A stretch of 45,357 bases of DNA, taken from NCBI GenBank assembly GCA_945870035.1, contig CAMBQQ010000025.1:1-45357 (forward strand), written 5' to 3'. The stretch's first letter is position 1. Each line of letters starts with the position of its first letter. The notes under the pieces are model-generated. The model worked only from the letters and a program-made list of their open reading frames with translations, did no database searches and was not told the DNA's origin. The stretch comes from Rhizobium sp. Q54. Its GTDB lineage: Bacteria; Pseudomonadota; Alphaproteobacteria; Rhizobiales; Xanthobacteraceae. The translations under genes were made by a program, and so were the position numbers. Below are positions 43,850 through 45,357 of this stretch, piece after piece.

Positions 43850-44572
43850 ATGAGGCCCAGCGGCCGGGAAATCGACGAACTTCGCGCCGTGTCGCTTGAG
43901 CGCGGCGTGGTCAAATATGCCGAAGGCTCGTGTTTCGTGAAGTTCGGCGACACCCATGTGCTGGTCACCGCCAGCCTGGAGGAGCGCCTGCCGCCGTGGC
44001 TTAAGGGCCAGGGCCGCGGCTGGGTCACCGCCGAATACGGCATGCTGCCGCGCGCCACCGGCACCCGCACCCGCCGCGAGGCCGCTTCCGGCAAGCAGGG
44101 CGGCCGCACCGTCGAAATTCAGCGGTTGATCGGCCGCAGCTTGCGCTCCGTGATCGACCTGCAAGCGCTTGGCGAACGCCAGATCACCATTGACTGCGAC
44201 GTGATCCAGGCCGACGGCGGCACCCGAACCGCATCGATCACCGGCGCATGGGTGGCGCTGGCCGATTGCCTGACGTGGATGAAGTCGCGCGACATGTTCA
44301 AGGGCGGCGAACCCAAGGTGCTGCGCGATCATCTCGCCGCCGTATCGTGCGGCGTGTTCAAGGGCACCGCGGTGCTCGATCTCGATTACGCCGAGGATTC
44401 GGAAGCCGATACCGACGGCAATTTCGTCATGACCGGCGCCGGCAACATCGTCGAAATCCAGGCCACCGCCGAGAAGGATCCGTTCAGCGAAGAACAGTTA
44501 CTGGCTTTGCTGGCGCTGGCGCGCAAGGGCATCGGCAAACTGGTCGAGTTACAGAAGATCGCGGTGGCTTGA
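43850..44572 (+). CDS. Ribonuclease PH
   Basis: This 240-residue phosphorolytic exonuclease trims tRNA 3' ends and helps degrade rRNA. The core has [36 protein letters not shown] (split across strands), then [35 protein letters not shown] with the phosphate-binding Arg residues, and [19 protein letters not shown] 43850 with AAAAAGG upstream; a longer start at 43775 is not supported. A weak promoter (TTGTTC-N16-TATGGT, about 43794-43821) lies in the divergent gap. rdgB follows at once. Confidence 0.97.
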   Translation: MRPSGREIDELRAVSLERGVVKYAEGSCFVKFGDTHVLVTASLEERLPPWLKGQGRGWVTAEYGMLPRATGTRTRREAASGKQGGRTVEIQRLIGRSLRSVIDLQALGERQITIDCDVIQADGGTRTASITGAWVALADCLTWMKSRDMFKGGEPKVLRDHLAAVSCGVFKGTAVLDLDYAEDSEADTDGNFVMTGAGNIVEIQATAEKDPFSEEQLLALLALARKGIGKLVELQKIAVA

Positions 44573-44574
44573 CC

Positions 44575-45213
44575 TTGTCGTCGCACCGCCAGCTCACCGG
44601 CTCGGTCGTCATCGCCACGCATAATCCCGGCAAGCTCGCCGAGATGCGCGAGCTGCTGTCGCCTTACGGCATCGCCGCGCAATCGGCGTCGGACCTGAAC
44701 CTCGCCGAACCCGAAGAAACCGGAACCACCTTCGCCGCCAATGCCCGCATCAAGGCGATGGCGGCATCGGCTGCGACCGAGCGTGCCGCTTTTGCCGATG
44801 ATTCAGGTCTCGTGATCGAGGCGCTTGATGGCGAGCCCGGCATTCATTCGGCGCGCTGGGCCGGTCCCGGCAAGGATTTCCGCTTCGCGATGAATCGCAT
44901 TCAGACCTTGCTGGTCGAGAAAGGCGCGACAACGCCGGAACAGCGCAAGGCGCACTTCATCGCCGCTTTGTGCATCGCCTGGCCGGACGGGCACGTCGAA
45001 GAATTCGAAGGCCGCGTCGATGGTGTCATCATTTGGCCGCCGCGCGGCGAGGCGGGCTTCGGCTATGACCCACTGTTCCTGCCCGACGGATTCGCCACCA
45101 CGTTTGGCGAGATGACGGCGCTGGAAAAACATGGCCTGCCACCGCTCGGTCTCGGCCTGTCGCATCGCGCCCGTGCCTTCGTCAAACTCGCAGACGCCTG
45201 TTTGAAGCCCTAG
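44575..45213 (+). CDS. XTP/dITP diphosphatase RdgB (HAM1 family)
   Basis: This is a 212-residue enzyme that hydrolyses dITP and XTP so that inosine or xanthine is not built into DNA. Marks are VVIATHNPGKLAEMRELL at the start, ETGTTFAANARIKA, FADDSGLVIEALDGEPGIHSARW, GFGYDPLFLPDG and the C-terminal GLSHRARAFVKLA. The start is TTG, with 44575 chosen (GGTGG 7 bases upstream) over TTG 44569, which would overlap the rph stop. The TAG stop at 45211-45213 is part of the CTAG adjoining an IS5-type element. In related genomes hemW usually follows; here the IS intervenes. Confidence 0.95.
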   Translation: MSSHRQLTGSVVIATHNPGKLAEMRELLSPYGIAAQSASDLNLAEPEETGTTFAANARIKAMAASAATERAAFADDSGLVIEALDGEPGIHSARWAGPGKDFRFAMNRIQTLLVEKGATTPEQRKAHFIAALCIAWPDGHVEEFEGRVDGVIIWPPRGEAGFGYDPLFLPDGFATTFGEMTALEKHGLPPLGLGLSHRARAFVKLADACLKP

Positions 45214-45357
45214 GGTCAGGACTCATTGATCACAGCCAGAAGATGACGACTGCAGCAATGCAGATTGCTGACATGAAGGTGTGGGCGCATCGGTCGTAAC
45301 GGGTATGGATACGTCGCCAGTCTTTGAGCCTGCCGAACATATTCTCGATCCTGTGAC
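45214..45357 (-). mobile_element. IS5-family insertion sequence, 3' end only
   Basis: The terminal inverted repeat is GGTCAGGACTCATT (45214-45227), 12 of 14 identical to the opposite-end repeat at 144-131. The bases before it (45210-45213) are CTAG, a YTAR-type target. The element runs off the right edge with its transposase on the minus strand, the same orientation as the fragment at 1-148. Confidence 0.9.
45230..45357 (-). CDS. IS5-family transposase, C-terminal fragment (cut by window edge)
   Basis: The last 42 codons read HRIENMFGRLKDWRRIHTRYD then CAHTFMSAICIAAVVIFWL and stop (TGA, 45232-45230). The RIENMFGRLKDWRRI block carries the catalytic glutamate and the R/K residues of the IS5-group DDE domain. 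The upstream part is off the edge. It is not known whether the full copy is intact. Confidence 0.92.
   Translation of the reverse strand, partial: HRIENMFGRLKDWRRIHTRYDRCAHTFMSAICIAAVVIFWL

Overview
This window looks like ordinary chromosomal DNA of an alphaproteobacterium of the Rhizobiales, probably near the Bradyrhizobiaceae/Xanthobacteraceae. The GC content is high, the gene orders are typical of that group (rnd-lptC-lptA-lptB-rpoN-hpf-ptsN with hsp20-DUF1150; fzlA-queG; pheST; rph-rdgB next to hrcA-grpE; dnaK-dnaJ), and the heat-shock promoters fit the rhizobial RpoH consensus. Species and replicon cannot be named from this sequence alone.

Layout. At 1-148 is the 5' end of an IS5-family element, followed by tRNA-Ala(GGC) and a gamma-resorcylate decarboxylase-like amidohydrolase. 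At 1.6-3.9 kb, on the minus strand, are a SleB-type wall hydrolase and an orphan methyltransferase. At 4.0-5.0 kb is a heat-shock unit (RpoH promoter, ROSE-like leader, hsp20, DUF1150). At 5.1-11.2 kb, on the minus strand, is the lipopolysaccharide-export and sigma-54 block (rnd, lptC, lptA, lptB, rpoN, a short hpf, ptsN), with tRNA-Leu(CAG) upstream. At 11.6-16.6 kb are an NDUFA9-like protein, an FMN-dependent 2-hydroxy-acid dehydrogenase, uppP, fzlA and queG. At 16.8-20.1 kb are an alpha/beta hydrolase and two tandem GT4 glycosyltransferases. At 20.2-27 kb is the translation block (infC with an ATT start, rpmI, rplT, pheS, pheT), interrupted by a small secreted protein and a methyltransferase. 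At 27-32.5 kb are a Dph6-like PP-loop protein, a YiiX-like cysteine hydrolase, an EI24/CysZ membrane protein, nth, DUF2244, an Ada-like regulator/methyltransferase and a glycine-zipper protein. At 32.6-37.4 kb are gpmI, dapB, DUF1330, pyrF, an FMN reductase and a PmtA-like methyltransferase. At 37.5-45.2 kb are dnaJ, dnaK, a secreted protein, grpE, hrcA, rph and rdgB. At 45.2 kb the 3' end of another IS5-family copy abuts the rdgB stop codon.

How it works together. Most genes serve core processes: outer-membrane biogenesis (Lpt, UppP), division (FzlA), translation (IF3, L35, L20, PheRS, tRNAs), protein folding (DnaK, DnaJ, GrpE, HrcA, Hsp20), and RNA, DNA and nucleotide quality control (RNase PH, RdgB, Nth, RNase D). 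Two heat-shock units carry close matches to the RpoH consensus. The hsp20 unit also has a three-hairpin leader that buries the ribosome-binding site.

I found no unambiguous new biological system, CRISPR array or prophage. The best signals are structural. All nine native convergent gene junctions are tight. Three overlap on a 4-bp palindrome that gives a stop codon on both strands, five are filled by a hairpin-rich repeat (four of one covarying family), and one has a simple 10-bp hairpin. Other points are an HPF gene that lacks its C-terminal half, repeats that supply the end of nth and queG and the ribosome-binding region of pheS, and IS5 ends at both window edges.
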